From a virus: a DNA stretch of 31,380 nt. The stretch covers positions 1 to 31,380 of IMG/VR virus record IMGVR_UViG_3300043426_000413. One strand, given 5' to 3'. Numbering within the stretch: position 1 is the stretch's first letter; each line of letters begins with the position of its first letter. Below are positions 7,449 to 17,130 of this stretch, piece by piece. The translations under genes and the position numbers were made by a program. Under the pieces are notes generated by a model, which was given only the letters and a program-made list of their open reading frames with translations, was not told the DNA's origin and did no database searches.

Positions 7449-7990
7449 AAAAACTAACGATAATTAATCATGCATTGTCTGAGCTTGGAATGGAGGCCAT
7501 TACAGGGATTTCAGATAACAATGTTGCCGGGATATTGGACACAAAGCTTAGTGTGTTGATGCCGATATTGTTGCAATCAGCGCTTTGGAATTTTGCTATG
7601 AAATTCAAATCGGACAAAACTCCGATGCAAAATCCAATAACCCCGAAATTCAAATATAGCTATTCGCTACCAAATGATTACGGAAGATTTATTAAGCTTG
7701 CATCGAACTTTGACGATTTTTTGATAATGGATGGATTCATTTGTTCAGATAGTCGTCCTTTTGAGTATTATTATTTGGTAAATAGCGTGGACTATGAAGC
7801 TATGCCGGTTGAATTCGCTTATATTTTAGGTCTTTATGTCGCCGCTGAATCTGCGATTGCTATTACTAGAAATGTTCAATTAGCACAATATTTGACCCAA
7901 AAATTTGAACGAGAAAAAAATAAAGCAATATTAACTGATGATATGGAAAGAATAATATCTCCAATAAGAACTTCTTTTTTCGATCGATAA
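7445..7990 (+). CDS. Tail tubular protein A (T7 gp11-like adaptor)
   Basis: The 181-aa product from ATG 7445 starts MKKLTIINHALSELGMEAI and contains ALWNFAMKF, both characteristic of the gp11 tail tubular A / head-completion family, which forms the ring below the portal in short-tailed phages. YSLPNDYGRFIKL and the helical YVAAESAIAI segment also fit. A longer frame from 7394 exists, but its extra residues are merely the upstream gene read in another phase. The ATGA overlap with the upstream stop supports 7445. Tail tubular B follows one base after the stop. Confidence 0.85.
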   Translation: MKKLTIINHALSELGMEAITGISDNNVAGILDTKLSVLMPILLQSALWNFAMKFKSDKTPMQNPITPKFKYSYSLPNDYGRFIKLASNFDDFLIMDGFICSDSRPFEYYYLVNSVDYEAMPVEFAYILGLYVAAESAIAITRNVQLAQYLTQKFEREKNKAILTDDMERIISPIRTSFFDR

Positions 7991-7991
7991 A

Positions 7992-9905
7992 ATGGCAATA
8001 GTTAGGCAAACATCGTTTAAAACCGGCGAAATAGATGCGCTGCAGTATACTCGATCGGATTTTCCAGAATATATGACGGCGGCTCAATCGCTAAAAAATA
8101 TGGAAATAACTGTTACCGGGACGGCTCAAAAAAGATCAGGGACCTTACTATTAGGGTTAATAGAAAACCCATTGAGGGGCGATGAAAAAATAGCCCAAAT
8201 AAGGGATAGAAATAATAATAATTATCTCGTATTAATTTCAGATAAATTTTATGTTTATGATTTGAATCCACTCACATTAAAATTCATAATAAACTCACCG
8301 TACCCCAGCACCGAAGGATTAGACTGGGCTAATGATAATGACTCGCTCATTTTTGTTCACAATAATTATCCGCCAGCACGTCTTTATTTCAATGGAATCG
8401 ATTTTGTTTTTGAGATCTTGAATATTTATCCTTTACCGGCCTATGATTTTGGTGATTTCGATTATACAAGGATCACTTTTAACATAAGCGAGGACAGAAT
8501 AAAAACCAGTTCTCCTATCCCTCAAAGTTATTTATGGGGCCAATTCTTGGCAAAAGGACGCAGTGTTGAGGATCTAATAGGTTGCGGCGTAATAAATAGT
8601 ATTGATGCGTATGGATTCACGGTTGATATGCATATTCCATTCATGAATGGTGATTTTTCAGGCAGCCAAGTCTCATTGAGAGAACCGGCTTTTTCTAGTC
8701 TGGCAGGATGGCCAAGCAAGGTAATTTATTACCAAAATAGACTTTGGTTTGCGTCTACAGCTAAATTGCCATCAGGAATTTTTGGATCAAAAATCAATCG
8801 CCCTGTTAATTTTGACGTCGGCACAGGAAAGGATTCTGAGGCGATTATTTATTGCATCGGACAAGAAGATTGCGGGAAGATTTTATGGCTTAATGGAGGA
8901 AAACAACTAGAAATATACACTGAAAACTATGAATTCAGTTGTCAGCAAGGGCAGGACCAGCCATTAACGCCTTCTACTTTCAATCTTAAACAGCAATCAT
9001 CTTTTGGTGTATCTGAAAAAATAAAACCAGTTACCTACATGAATGATAGCTATTTTGTCGCAAAAAAAGGAAATTCTATTCTTAATTTTAAATATCAAGG
9101 TATTGGCCAAAGCTATTTAGCGCAGAATGTATCAATGGCATCGCAGCATCTCGTGAAATCACCGACAAAAGCAGTTTTATTGAGAGGGTCTGACGCATCG
9201 CAAGACAATTTTATTTATTTCTTGAACCCAGATGGTTCATTAACGACCTTTCAATACGCGACTGAAATGGGACTTGCTGCTTTAACGCCCGTTTTTTTCA
9301 ATGAAAATATCCGTGTTTTAGACATTGAAACGATCAATAATTCTGTTTATTTGTTCGCTAAATACAAAAATAATAGCTATGGAATTTTGGAAATGTACAG
9401 AGATTTCGTGCTGATGGACAGTGCAGCTTATGTCGATGTTAATAGCGACGGAAATATGTATATCCCGTATTTAGATGGCGTGGATAAGGTGCAGATTACT
9501 TTTGAAAACCAAGACTTTGGTTTGCACGCATGCCAAGACAAAATAATTAATATCCCTGCGCTTGCATCTAAAAAAGCGTTTGTCGGATTAAATTTTGATG
9601 TCGAGCTAAAGAGTATGTATTACACAGGAGGTCCAGATTCATCTCCGTATAAAAAATTTATTACAAAAGCTTTCGTGGACTACTACAAAAGCTTCGATTT
9701 CTATGTTAATGGAAAATTAGTGAACTATCAGTTTTATGATGGGATAGAGAAAAATACTATTTTCAAAGAGGCTCAGACAGGCGTTGCAATTATTGATTAT
9801 GTCGGTGGATGGCACAAGCATAAAAACTTAACCATTACACAAAAAGCGCCTTACAACCTTCATATTATTTCAATTGCATACCAAATAAGTTATTCAAAAA
9901 TTTAG
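7992..9905 (+). CDS. Tail tubular protein B (T7 gp12-like nozzle)
   Basis: This 637-aa protein forms the tail nozzle in T7-like phages. The N-terminus FKTGEIDALQYTRSDFPEY then AAQSLKNMEITVTGTAQKRS follows the family pattern of G-x-(I/L)-xP-x(3)-R-D and L-x-N-x(6)-G-x(3)-RxG. Further family-like stretches are WPSKVIYYQNRLWFAST and INRPVNFDVGTGKDSEAI. The C-terminal half is beta-rich, as expected for the nozzle propeller. The length is a little under T7 gp12 (about 790 aa), within the range of smaller podoviruses. Gene order (A, B, internal proteins) matches T7. Confidence 0.87.
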   Translation: MAIVRQTSFKTGEIDALQYTRSDFPEYMTAAQSLKNMEITVTGTAQKRSGTLLLGLIENPLRGDEKIAQIRDRNNNNYLVLISDKFYVYDLNPLTLKFIINSPYPSTEGLDWANDNDSLIFVHNNYPPARLYFNGIDFVFEILNIYPLPAYDFGDFDYTRITFNISEDRIKTSSPIPQSYLWGQFLAKGRSVEDLIGCGVINSIDAYGFTVDMHIPFMNGDFSGSQVSLREPAFSSLAGWPSKVIYYQNRLWFASTAKLPSGIFGSKINRPVNFDVGTGKDSEAIIYCIGQEDCGKILWLNGGKQLEIYTENYEFSCQQGQDQPLTPSTFNLKQQSSFGVSEKIKPVTYMNDSYFVAKKGNSILNFKYQGIGQSYLAQNVSMASQHLVKSPTKAVLLRGSDASQDNFIYFLNPDGSLTTFQYATEMGLAALTPVFFNENIRVLDIETINNSVYLFAKYKNNSYGILEMYRDFVLMDSAAYVDVNSDGNMYIPYLDGVDKVQITFENQDFGLHACQDKIINIPALASKKAFVGLNFDVELKSMYYTGGPDSSPYKKFITKAFVDYYKSFDFYVNGKLVNYQFYDGIEKNTIFKEAQTGVAIIDYVGGWHKHKNLTITQKAPYNLHIISIAYQISYSKI

Positions 9906-9914
9906 GAGAAAAAA

Positions 9915-10292
9915 ATGGCAATAATGGGAGTAGCAATAGCGCAATTTGCAGAAGCTGAATCGAAAAAAGAAGCATTAAATTTGCAATCCAAACAAAATGA
10001 GATTCAATATAATCAAAAGAGATTACAAACACTCAATATTTTGGATAATGTGATTCAGCATCAGCAAGCGCAAACGACTGTGCGTGGCACTTCATTTAAT
10101 TCAGCCTCATTCAATGCTATCCAAAGAAATACGGAGAATATTGCCTCCGAGGAATTATCCAATCAAAATATGCAAAAATCTCTTTTTGATAGAAATATTC
10201 AGGTTGAAAAAAATAAGGTTAACCAAACTTTATTTGCTCAACTATTTGGCGATGCCATGACGGCCGCCGAAATGGCCGCAGGGGGGGCATAA
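9915..10292 (+). CDS. Internal virion protein (T7 gp14-like)
   Basis: A small 125-aa helical protein with an Ala-rich start (MAIMGVAIAQFAEAESKKEA) followed by a long Gln/Asn-rich helix and TTVRGTSFNSASFNAI, resembling the small internal (core/ejection) protein encoded after tail tubular B in T7-like phages. Such proteins are ejected into the envelope to form a DNA conduit. It has a strong ribosome site (AGGAGAAAAAA) and the next gene starts on its last base. The assignment rests on position, length and composition. Confidence 0.7.
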   Translation: MAIMGVAIAQFAEAESKKEALNLQSKQNEIQYNQKRLQTLNILDNVIQHQQAQTTVRGTSFNSASFNAIQRNTENIASEELSNQNMQKSLFDRNIQVEKNKVNQTLFAQLFGDAMTAAEMAAGGA

Positions 10293-12343
10293 TGACTGAA
10301 CCTATTGCGCAATTTCAAAATGAAAATCCAATATTGCCCACTACAAAAATAGAATCCGGAGATGAAGGATATCAAGCGATCGGTAATGCTTTTAGACAAT
10401 TATCCAAAACAATCAGTAATCATGCAAAATATACCCAAGACTTAAAAAACAATTCTCTCTATCTATGCGGTAATTCTTCAGCATATGAAATAGAGCAACA
10501 AACAAAGGCTCAATTAAAAGAGCACCCAGAATTAGCTAGCCAAATTAGATCGAACGCAATTAATGAATTACAAACTATATCGCAAACAGAAATAACTGGA
10601 AAAGATAAAGATAGATTAATAAGTTCTTTGAATATGGCCGCATCACGCATTGGTTATAGTGCAGAAATGGCACGATTTAATTATGCCAAGAATACGGCCT
10701 CATACAATATATTTAGCGGCTGGAAAGGGACATTAGATAATCTTGCGCAGAATGTTGGGACTAATCATTTTGATGAATTGCACACTGCTGCGACAAAGCA
10801 ATTAGATGAGGCATTAAAAGGAGGGATACTGTCACCTGACAAATATTATGTTCTGCATGAGCAGCTAAAACATGTCATGGACAATCAAACCCTAGCGCAT
10901 TCTATTATTGGGAAAAATAAATCATCGCTAGATTTGAATACGCTCGCTGCAAATCCATATTCAACCCTAGATAAAAGTGCACTGCCTATTAACGGGAATA
11001 CGGACTATATTCAGCGCCATTTTACAATGGATTTAACCTTAAACACGCTAAAAACTAATTTAGTTCGTGGTGAAACATTAAACACAATGGCTATAGGAAA
11101 TTTAAAACCCGAACAAACCAATGAATTATATCTTTATGGAATGGGCGTTCAAAAGGCGAATGGCGTCTTTAATAACGGCGAAAACTACCAACAAATTGTA
11201 AGAAGATTAGATCAACTAAATAACAAAGAACACTTAACTGAGTCCGAGCGAGGAGAATTCGAACGTTATAAGCATATACAAAATGATTTTCAATCCGGCG
11301 ATTATTCAAAAATCGTTCTATCGACTCCTGCTGGAATGCGTATTGAAAATGAGTTTAGAGATGAAACAAAAACAGGAACAGAAAATTATAATCTGGCGCT
11401 CAATAACCGTATTAGAAAACTAGCGCAATATGGGATCGCTACGGGTATTGATTCTCATCTCATTAAGCCTATTCCTGACCAAATAACCCAAGCTGCGCAA
11501 TCTTCTTTTGATCCTGGCGGAAACCCTGAGATGGCCATCAATTCTATGGCGATGCTAACTTCAGAAAATAGAGTTTATTTAGCCGATTCGATGAAAAAAC
11601 CAGAGCATCAGGAAGTAGTCTACTTAGTAGGTAGTAATCATATCAATTTGCAGGATAAAGCGGATTTAATTTTGTCGAATCAAACAGGGTTATCGTTTAG
11701 TGCGATTAAAAACACTTCGAAAATAGAACATGATTTAGCTGCTTCGATTTATGCCCCAAAGATCACATTTACCGATAAAGCAAAAAATTCCGAACAAGCT
11801 TATGATGCGATGAAATATTTGAGTTTGACCTCACAGGACAGACAAGCACCAATATTCAAATCATTAACCAATTACGTTAAATATCAGGCGATCAAAAATA
11901 GTGATTTTGATCTAAATCATTCACAGGAATATATCGACAAAGCGATCTCATTATTGGGGAAAGGGTTTGATATAAAAAAAGGCGACAACTATATATTCAA
12001 TTCATTACCGATAACGGATAAAGAAGCAAAAAAATTAGCTAATAGTGTTATAGATATAGCTTACGCCAAGCATTATGGCGAGATGCCAAAATCAAATATT
12101 AAGGAAGAATTAAATGATTTTACTCCTGGTACCAAAGCCGTTTTGGACAAAATCAAAAAATCATTCAAAGGTACTGATATTTCAGATGAAATAGCATACA
12201 AGAAAGCCAAGCAGGCATTTTTAAGTTCGAACCCATTAACAATTTTTAACACGCCTGACAATAAGATTATTGCGCAAGATGCAAATCGCACTATTTATTA
12301 TGTTTTCCCTTTTTCTCATGGATTGATTCATGCCAATCATTAG
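10292..12343 (+). CDS. Internal virion protein (T7 gp15-like)
   Basis: A 683-aa, mostly helical, polar protein in the slot of T7 gp15 (ejected internal protein). The N-terminal third carries the layout seen in these proteins: an Asn/Gln-rich start, AIGNAFRQLSKTISNHAKY, then repeated amphipathic helices. No transglycosylase motif is visible. The downstream gene starts inside its 3' end (14-base overlap). Identification is mainly by synteny and size, because this class diverges quickly. Confidence 0.68.
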   Translation: MTEPIAQFQNENPILPTTKIESGDEGYQAIGNAFRQLSKTISNHAKYTQDLKNNSLYLCGNSSAYEIEQQTKAQLKEHPELASQIRSNAINELQTISQTEITGKDKDRLISSLNMAASRIGYSAEMARFNYAKNTASYNIFSGWKGTLDNLAQNVGTNHFDELHTAATKQLDEALKGGILSPDKYYVLHEQLKHVMDNQTLAHSIIGKNKSSLDLNTLAANPYSTLDKSALPINGNTDYIQRHFTMDLTLNTLKTNLVRGETLNTMAIGNLKPEQTNELYLYGMGVQKANGVFNNGENYQQIVRRLDQLNNKEHLTESERGEFERYKHIQNDFQSGDYSKIVLSTPAGMRIENEFRDETKTGTENYNLALNNRIRKLAQYGIATGIDSHLIKPIPDQITQAAQSSFDPGGNPEMAINSMAMLTSENRVYLADSMKKPEHQEVVYLVGSNHINLQDKADLILSNQTGLSFSAIKNTSKIEHDLAASIYAPKITFTDKAKNSEQAYDAMKYLSLTSQDRQAPIFKSLTNYVKYQAIKNSDFDLNHSQEYIDKAISLLGKGFDIKKGDNYIFNSLPITDKEAKKLANSVIDIAYAKHYGEMPKSNIKEELNDFTPGTKAVLDKIKKSFKGTDISDEIAYKKAKQAFLSSNPLTIFNTPDNKIIAQDANRTIYYVFPFSHGLIHANH

Positions 12344-13553
12344 TAATTTTTCTGTTCCAGACTATGCGGCTGAAGCTGGGTTGCAAAATGCACAATCAAG
12401 CGAGATGCCATTTTTAACCGGCATAGAATTTTCTATGGAAAAGGGTCTTTTAGAAGCCCCTGAGCTCATTAGCAAAGGCGCTACACTGATTGGTCTTCAA
12501 AAAGAGCCGAGCGGATTAAACAAGGTTTATGACGCATTAAACATGGGTCTCAATCATCCGGCAGGCATTACACAGTCTTTGGTAAATGGCTTGGCTGAGT
12601 TTGCGCTCGATCCATTGTCTTATATAGGTGCTGGCGTAGCAACTAAAATTACAAAATATGGTTTAGAAACGAAAGCAGCTGAAGATTTATTAGGGAAGTT
12701 CTCTGAAAAAACTGCCAGCAAGATTGAGATGGCAACAGAAGGCGTCGCTATAAATACCGCGGTAAATTCCCCTAGCGCCATCAATGATCACTTAAATTTT
12801 GATAAAAATAATAAGGCGAGTTTTGATACTGGTGGATTTTTAAAATCCGAAGCAATGGCCGCAGGAATGGGACTTGCATTTCCACTCGTCTCATTTGTTG
12901 CTGGCATGGTGAAAGGGAAAATTAACAATATTCATACTTCAAATGAAATTGTGACGCCGATGATGGAAGGTTTCGCCAAATTATACGATAAAGTTAAATC
13001 TAAAGGCGAAGACGTAAACGCCAATGAAACGCTTATCAACATGGCTGATGAGCTGAAGAATAAACATCCTGAAATGGAAAACAGGATAAAAACGCATGAT
13101 ATGCAATCAATGAAAGCATCCTATGTAGCGCCATTAGAAGATATTGGAAATATGAATTCAAAAATTTCAGATGCTGTTGATGATATTACCTTATCCAGAA
13201 TTGATAGTTCGAAAGCGGATGGCATAAAGGAAGTCGCTGATATCATTCCAGATGAAAACCTAATCAAACCCGTATTAAACCATTTAGCAAAAAAGATCAG
13301 CGAAAAAGAGACTGATCTCGGCGAGAAATCTACCTTAAACGCGATGGATCATATAAAAAGCATCATTGATAGAAAAAAAGAGGCCATTAAGACTGACGAA
13401 ATAAAAATAGAAGATGAACTACCTGAATTAGAGTCTATGCACGAAGGAAGTACTGACGAGTACAACGCTGTAAAAACTAAGCTGCAAGAATTTCGCGAAA
13501 ACAAAGGCGTCATTAATGATTTGGTGGATTGTTTCCTTGGGGCAAAAGATTGA
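12330..13553 (+). CDS. Internal virion protein, N-terminal part of a split gp16-like protein
   Basis: The 407-aa product looks like the first portion of the large internal virion protein that in T7-like phages is one chain of about 1,200-1,300 aa. It has Ala/Gly-rich membrane-active helices (LNHPAGITQSLVNGLAEFALDPLSYIGAGVA; SEAMAAGMGLAFPLVSFVAGMV) and then a long charged helical tail. No N-terminal lytic transglycosylase motif is visible, unlike T7 gp16. It ends at TGA 13551-13553, which overlaps the ATG of the next gene (TGATG), so the two are probably translated in a coupled manner. The split could be natural or a frameshift. Confidence 0.65.
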   Translation: MPIISNFSVPDYAAEAGLQNAQSSEMPFLTGIEFSMEKGLLEAPELISKGATLIGLQKEPSGLNKVYDALNMGLNHPAGITQSLVNGLAEFALDPLSYIGAGVATKITKYGLETKAAEDLLGKFSEKTASKIEMATEGVAINTAVNSPSAINDHLNFDKNNKASFDTGGFLKSEAMAAGMGLAFPLVSFVAGMVKGKINNIHTSNEIVTPMMEGFAKLYDKVKSKGEDVNANETLINMADELKNKHPEMENRIKTHDMQSMKASYVAPLEDIGNMNSKISDAVDDITLSRIDSSKADGIKEVADIIPDENLIKPVLNHLAKKISEKETDLGEKSTLNAMDHIKSIIDRKKEAIKTDEIKIEDELPELESMHEGSTDEYNAVKTKLQEFRENKGVINDLVDCFLGAKD

Positions 13554-15976
13554 TGGATAACAAAAAATTAGTAAAAGAGCTCGAAGCAACCAAAAGAGAG
13601 CTTCTTGATTTAAAGGCAAGACACAAAGAAGCGATATGGAGAAAAGCGGATAGATCGCAAGCTAAAATTGAAGCAAATCAGTTCGATAGAGAGATATCAA
13701 AAAAGGTAGAGGGCGATACCAGGGGCGCTTGTTTAATTTCTGCTATGAAACAATTGGGCAGTTTGAACAACCTATCTAAGGATGATTTAAAGGAATATGC
13801 GAGTCAAGTTGCAGATATCATCAAGAAGACTGGCGAAAGAACGGGAAAGGTTCATAAGGAATTCGCCGACGAATATGAAAAGAAACTACACCATGAAGCT
13901 GTAAGATTAGGGAATAATGTTATTAAGATAAATAAATTAATAAAATTATTGAATTTAAAAAAAATAAACATGAGAGATTTGCTTGATATCTCAAATAAGA
14001 ACCCGGTAGAAAATGTTCCGCAATATATCCATTCCGCCAAAAATGATTTGTATAATGCGCTTTTAAATAGGCTGTCCAATGAAGAATCTGAGCTTCTATC
14101 TTCTGGTAGAGATGGCGAAATTAAGATTATGCGTGCTTTGGATGGCAATGAAAATAGTGGCGCAGCAAAGTCTATCGCGGATAAAATCAAGGCATACAAT
14201 GAATATAGAACTCAAAAAATGATTGAGTCTGGCGCTTTGAGAACGAATGAAGTATTGAAAAATAGACTATTTAGAACTGATCACAACATTAAAAAAATAC
14301 TTGGAGGAAAACTATTTGGGAAGTTATCAAAAGTTGATTTGGATGAGGCAAAAAACAAATGGATTGAAGATGTTTATCGACTAGCAGACCATAAAAAAAC
14401 CTTTGGAATTAACCCAACGCCTGAAGAAACGCTGAAAATACTGGAAGAAGCTTTTGACGATATAACCTCACAGACTCTTGAGCCGAATGTGCGAAGAAAA
14501 AAAGGCGATCCTTTGTTGAAGCATAGGCAGATACATTTCAAAGATTATACATCTGAGTATGAATATCAAAAATTATATGGAAGAGACAGTCTATTAGATT
14601 CCATTGTTTGTGATATGAATTACTCTGGGAATCAAATTGGAATATCACAATTATTAGGAAGCGATACTTCCAAGGCTTTTGAGCAATTAATAGCTGCTCA
14701 GGTAAAAATTAATCCTTCCGAGCATGGCCCTACTTGGCGATTAAATACAACGAATATGTACAATATCGCAACACGCATTAATCAAACTATTGTTTCGCCA
14801 AGACTGGCAGAAATATTCCAATCCATGCGCGGAGTAACGTCCGCTGTCAAATTAACAGGTATCACGATTCAATCTCTATCAGACTGGGCGCACACTGCGA
14901 TGTATGCAAAACGCTGGGGTTTTGGAGGGACAGAAACAGCATTTAAAGGAATAAAAAATTTACTTGCTGGAATAAATCAGGATGAAAAAATTAATGTCGC
15001 CAAATCGATCAAATTCCTTTTTGATACGCATTACTTACATACGGCGAGATTTGTAGAAAGCACCAATATATCTACCATCGATAAATTGACGAATGCCACT
15101 TTTAAATGGAATGGCCTAGAGCGATTTGACGCAGGAAACAAATTCGCAATTATGTCGACGGTCGCAAAAAGTCTTGGAGAATTATCTAATAAAAGCATGG
15201 ATGAGCTGCCAAATGAAACCAGGATACAGCTATCCAAATATTTGAACTCTGATGAATGGGATTTGTTGAGAGCGAATACAAAGAACGGTTATTTCACGAT
15301 GGACAATTTAGAAGGATTGGACAATCCAGGCCTTCAACGAAAAGTTTTTTCAATATTCAATACAGCTGCTCATAATACGGTGCTATCACCGGGTAATTTT
15401 GAAAAAGCCTTTATGTACTATGGGACACGTCCTGGAACGCCACTTGGTGAAATCATGCGAACCGTCATGCAATTTAAAGGCTTTGCGCTCTCATATATAC
15501 GAAGAGTCCTAATTGATGGCTACCATGATGCTACGGAGGCTCAAATGAGAGGCAGATGGGCAGCTTCGCTACTTGCCGGAACATTTGCATTATCTTATGC
15601 CTCAAATAGTCTACACAGCCTCATAACTGGAAAAACACCGGTTTCTCTCTCAGATATGGATTCTTTGGACCTATTTAAAGTACTAGCTGGCCCTTTGGGA
15701 ATATTTTTGACCGTCCTATCGAACCAAAACCAGAACCAGAATTTATTGCCAAAACTCATCTCCACTCCAACCATTAACCTAATTGGACATGCGCTAAGCG
15801 CTCCTTTGGCAGCTATAACGGGAAATGAAAAAACAGCCGTTCGAAATTTTAGAGACATGGCATCTGATGTTTTACCAATAAGTACCATGCCGATTATCGG
15901 AACAACAATAGCCTCCGCTTTGGGTAAAAAACCCTATCTAGAACCGGGGCAAGAACTATTATGGGGGATTGATTGA
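13553..15976 (+). CDS. Internal virion protein, C-terminal part of a split gp16-like protein
   Basis: This 807-aa product begins at ATG 13553 (MDNKKLVKELEATKREL), overlapping the previous stop; a TTG at 13529 is possible but unnecessary. The first third is coiled-coil-like. The last third holds the segment best conserved in podovirus large internal proteins: RLAEIFQSMRGVTSAVKLTG, SLSDWAHTAMYAKRWG, and near the end the hydrophobic MQFKGFALSYIRR and AASLLAGTFALSYA. Together with 12330-13553 it adds up to about 1,214 aa, the usual size of the single-chain protein. It probably inserts in the envelope on infection to make the DNA channel. Confidence 0.75.
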   Translation: MDNKKLVKELEATKRELLDLKARHKEAIWRKADRSQAKIEANQFDREISKKVEGDTRGACLISAMKQLGSLNNLSKDDLKEYASQVADIIKKTGERTGKVHKEFADEYEKKLHHEAVRLGNNVIKINKLIKLLNLKKINMRDLLDISNKNPVENVPQYIHSAKNDLYNALLNRLSNEESELLSSGRDGEIKIMRALDGNENSGAAKSIADKIKAYNEYRTQKMIESGALRTNEVLKNRLFRTDHNIKKILGGKLFGKLSKVDLDEAKNKWIEDVYRLADHKKTFGINPTPEETLKILEEAFDDITSQTLEPNVRRKKGDPLLKHRQIHFKDYTSEYEYQKLYGRDSLLDSIVCDMNYSGNQIGISQLLGSDTSKAFEQLIAAQVKINPSEHGPTWRLNTTNMYNIATRINQTIVSPRLAEIFQSMRGVTSAVKLTGITIQSLSDWAHTAMYAKRWGFGGTETAFKGIKNLLAGINQDEKINVAKSIKFLFDTHYLHTARFVESTNISTIDKLTNATFKWNGLERFDAGNKFAIMSTVAKSLGELSNKSMDELPNETRIQLSKYLNSDEWDLLRANTKNGYFTMDNLEGLDNPGLQRKVFSIFNTAAHNTVLSPGNFEKAFMYYGTRPGTPLGEIMRTVMQFKGFALSYIRRVLIDGYHDATEAQMRGRWAASLLAGTFALSYASNSLHSLITGKTPVSLSDMDSLDLFKVLAGPLGIFLTVLSNQNQNQNLLPKLISTPTINLIGHALSAPLAAITGNEKTAVRNFRDMASDVLPISTMPIIGTTIASALGKKPYLEPGQELLWGID

Positions 15977-17130
15977 GTAATTTACCGCAGCAGTACACGT
16001 TAATTCAATATATTTCAGATGGGGAAACGCTAAAATATGATTTTCGTTTTTTGATTTTAAAACCAGAAGACATCAAAGTTTATGTGACGCTTAAAAAGGC
16101 AATCCCAGATCCAGAAAATGATATCAAAAATCTAGATGATGATTACACCGTAATAAATGTTGGGAATATAAATGGTGGGACTATCGTATTTAAGGATGCA
16201 AGTATTATCCCTTCTAATTCGATTATTTCTCTGAACCGGGAGATGGAGAATAGCATCGAAACTGAGTTTGCGAACTCAAGAAATTTCAATGGAAAAAATT
16301 TAGATGATTGTTTTGAAAGATTAATTTTGATTGTTCAGCAACTTGCAACGACGATGAGATACAAGGCCTTGCAATATATTCCCAACTCTTATTCGAAAAC
16401 GACTGGAAATAATCAACTTCCAGTATTAACGGATAAAGACGGGTACGGATGGGTGAGCCAAGGTGGGCAGGTGATTGCGGCCAAAATAGGGTCAGGTCCA
16501 GACGCTGATGTACTGCGTTCTGAGTTAGAATCACAGGCTCCAAAAGGATCTGATGGGGCTTCCTTGGTTGGTTTTTATGATGATTCAACTAAAAAAGGAT
16601 CTAAATTAGATGCTGCACTAAATGCGCTTATTAATAGAGTGGAAAAATTAGAAGGCGCCACTATACAATTAGAGGAATCAGCACTGCATTCTGGCGATAT
16701 AATTTATACTTCCTGGGGTAATATTCGACCAGGTTTTTTATTTTGTAATGGAGAAAGCCTTTTAATTAACGAATACCCTAAACTTTATAGCGTTATTGGT
16801 AAAACTTTTGGTTCTACTGATGATGTCCATTTCAATATCCCCGATTTAAGACGTAGAGTTGCCGTTGGATCTGGTGGAATTGGATCTTATATTTTGGGGG
16901 CTGGGTTAGGGAATATAGGCGGGGAAGAAACCCATACCCAAACCGTAGCAGAAATGCCTCCCCATAATCACGTCACATTCGCCTGGGGCCGCGATTCTAA
17001 TTCTGTAAATCGTTCGAGCGGAAATGCAATACCAATGTCGGAATTAAACGAGACACAATACTCAGGAAGCGGAATGCCTTTTAATATTCTCCAGCCATCT
17101 TTAATTTTAAACGCTTATATAAAAACATGA
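15973..17130 (+). CDS. Tail fibre protein with C-terminal tail-collar domain
   Basis: This 385-aa adhesin has an N-terminal part (YTLIQYISDGETLKYDFRF...PEDIKVYV...DDDYTV) that matches the virion-anchoring domain of T7/phiKMV-type tail fibres. The C-terminal 140 residues form a phage tail-collar domain: GDIIYTSWGNIRPGFLFCNG, FNIPDLRRRVAVGSG, then ETHTQTVAEMPPHNH with the conserved His residues. It is presumably the receptor-binding fibre. The start codon is TTG at 15973, overlapping the upstream TGA by three bases. The short length suggests a simple stubby fibre. Confidence 0.87.
   Translation: MSNLPQQYTLIQYISDGETLKYDFRFLILKPEDIKVYVTLKKAIPDPENDIKNLDDDYTVINVGNINGGTIVFKDASIIPSNSIISLNREMENSIETEFANSRNFNGKNLDDCFERLILIVQQLATTMRYKALQYIPNSYSKTTGNNQLPVLTDKDGYGWVSQGGQVIAAKIGSGPDADVLRSELESQAPKGSDGASLVGFYDDSTKKGSKLDAALNALINRVEKLEGATIQLEESALHSGDIIYTSWGNIRPGFLFCNGESLLINEYPKLYSVIGKTFGSTDDVHFNIPDLRRRVAVGSGGIGSYILGAGLGNIGGEETHTQTVAEMPPHNHVTFAWGRDSNSVNRSSGNAIPMSELNETQYSGSGMPFNILQPSLILNAYIKT

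Noticed and set aside
12330-13553. Lytic transglycosylase domain in the internal virion proteins
   Set aside because: No E-S-x-x-N-P or G-L-M-Q type motif is visible in any of the internal-protein genes.
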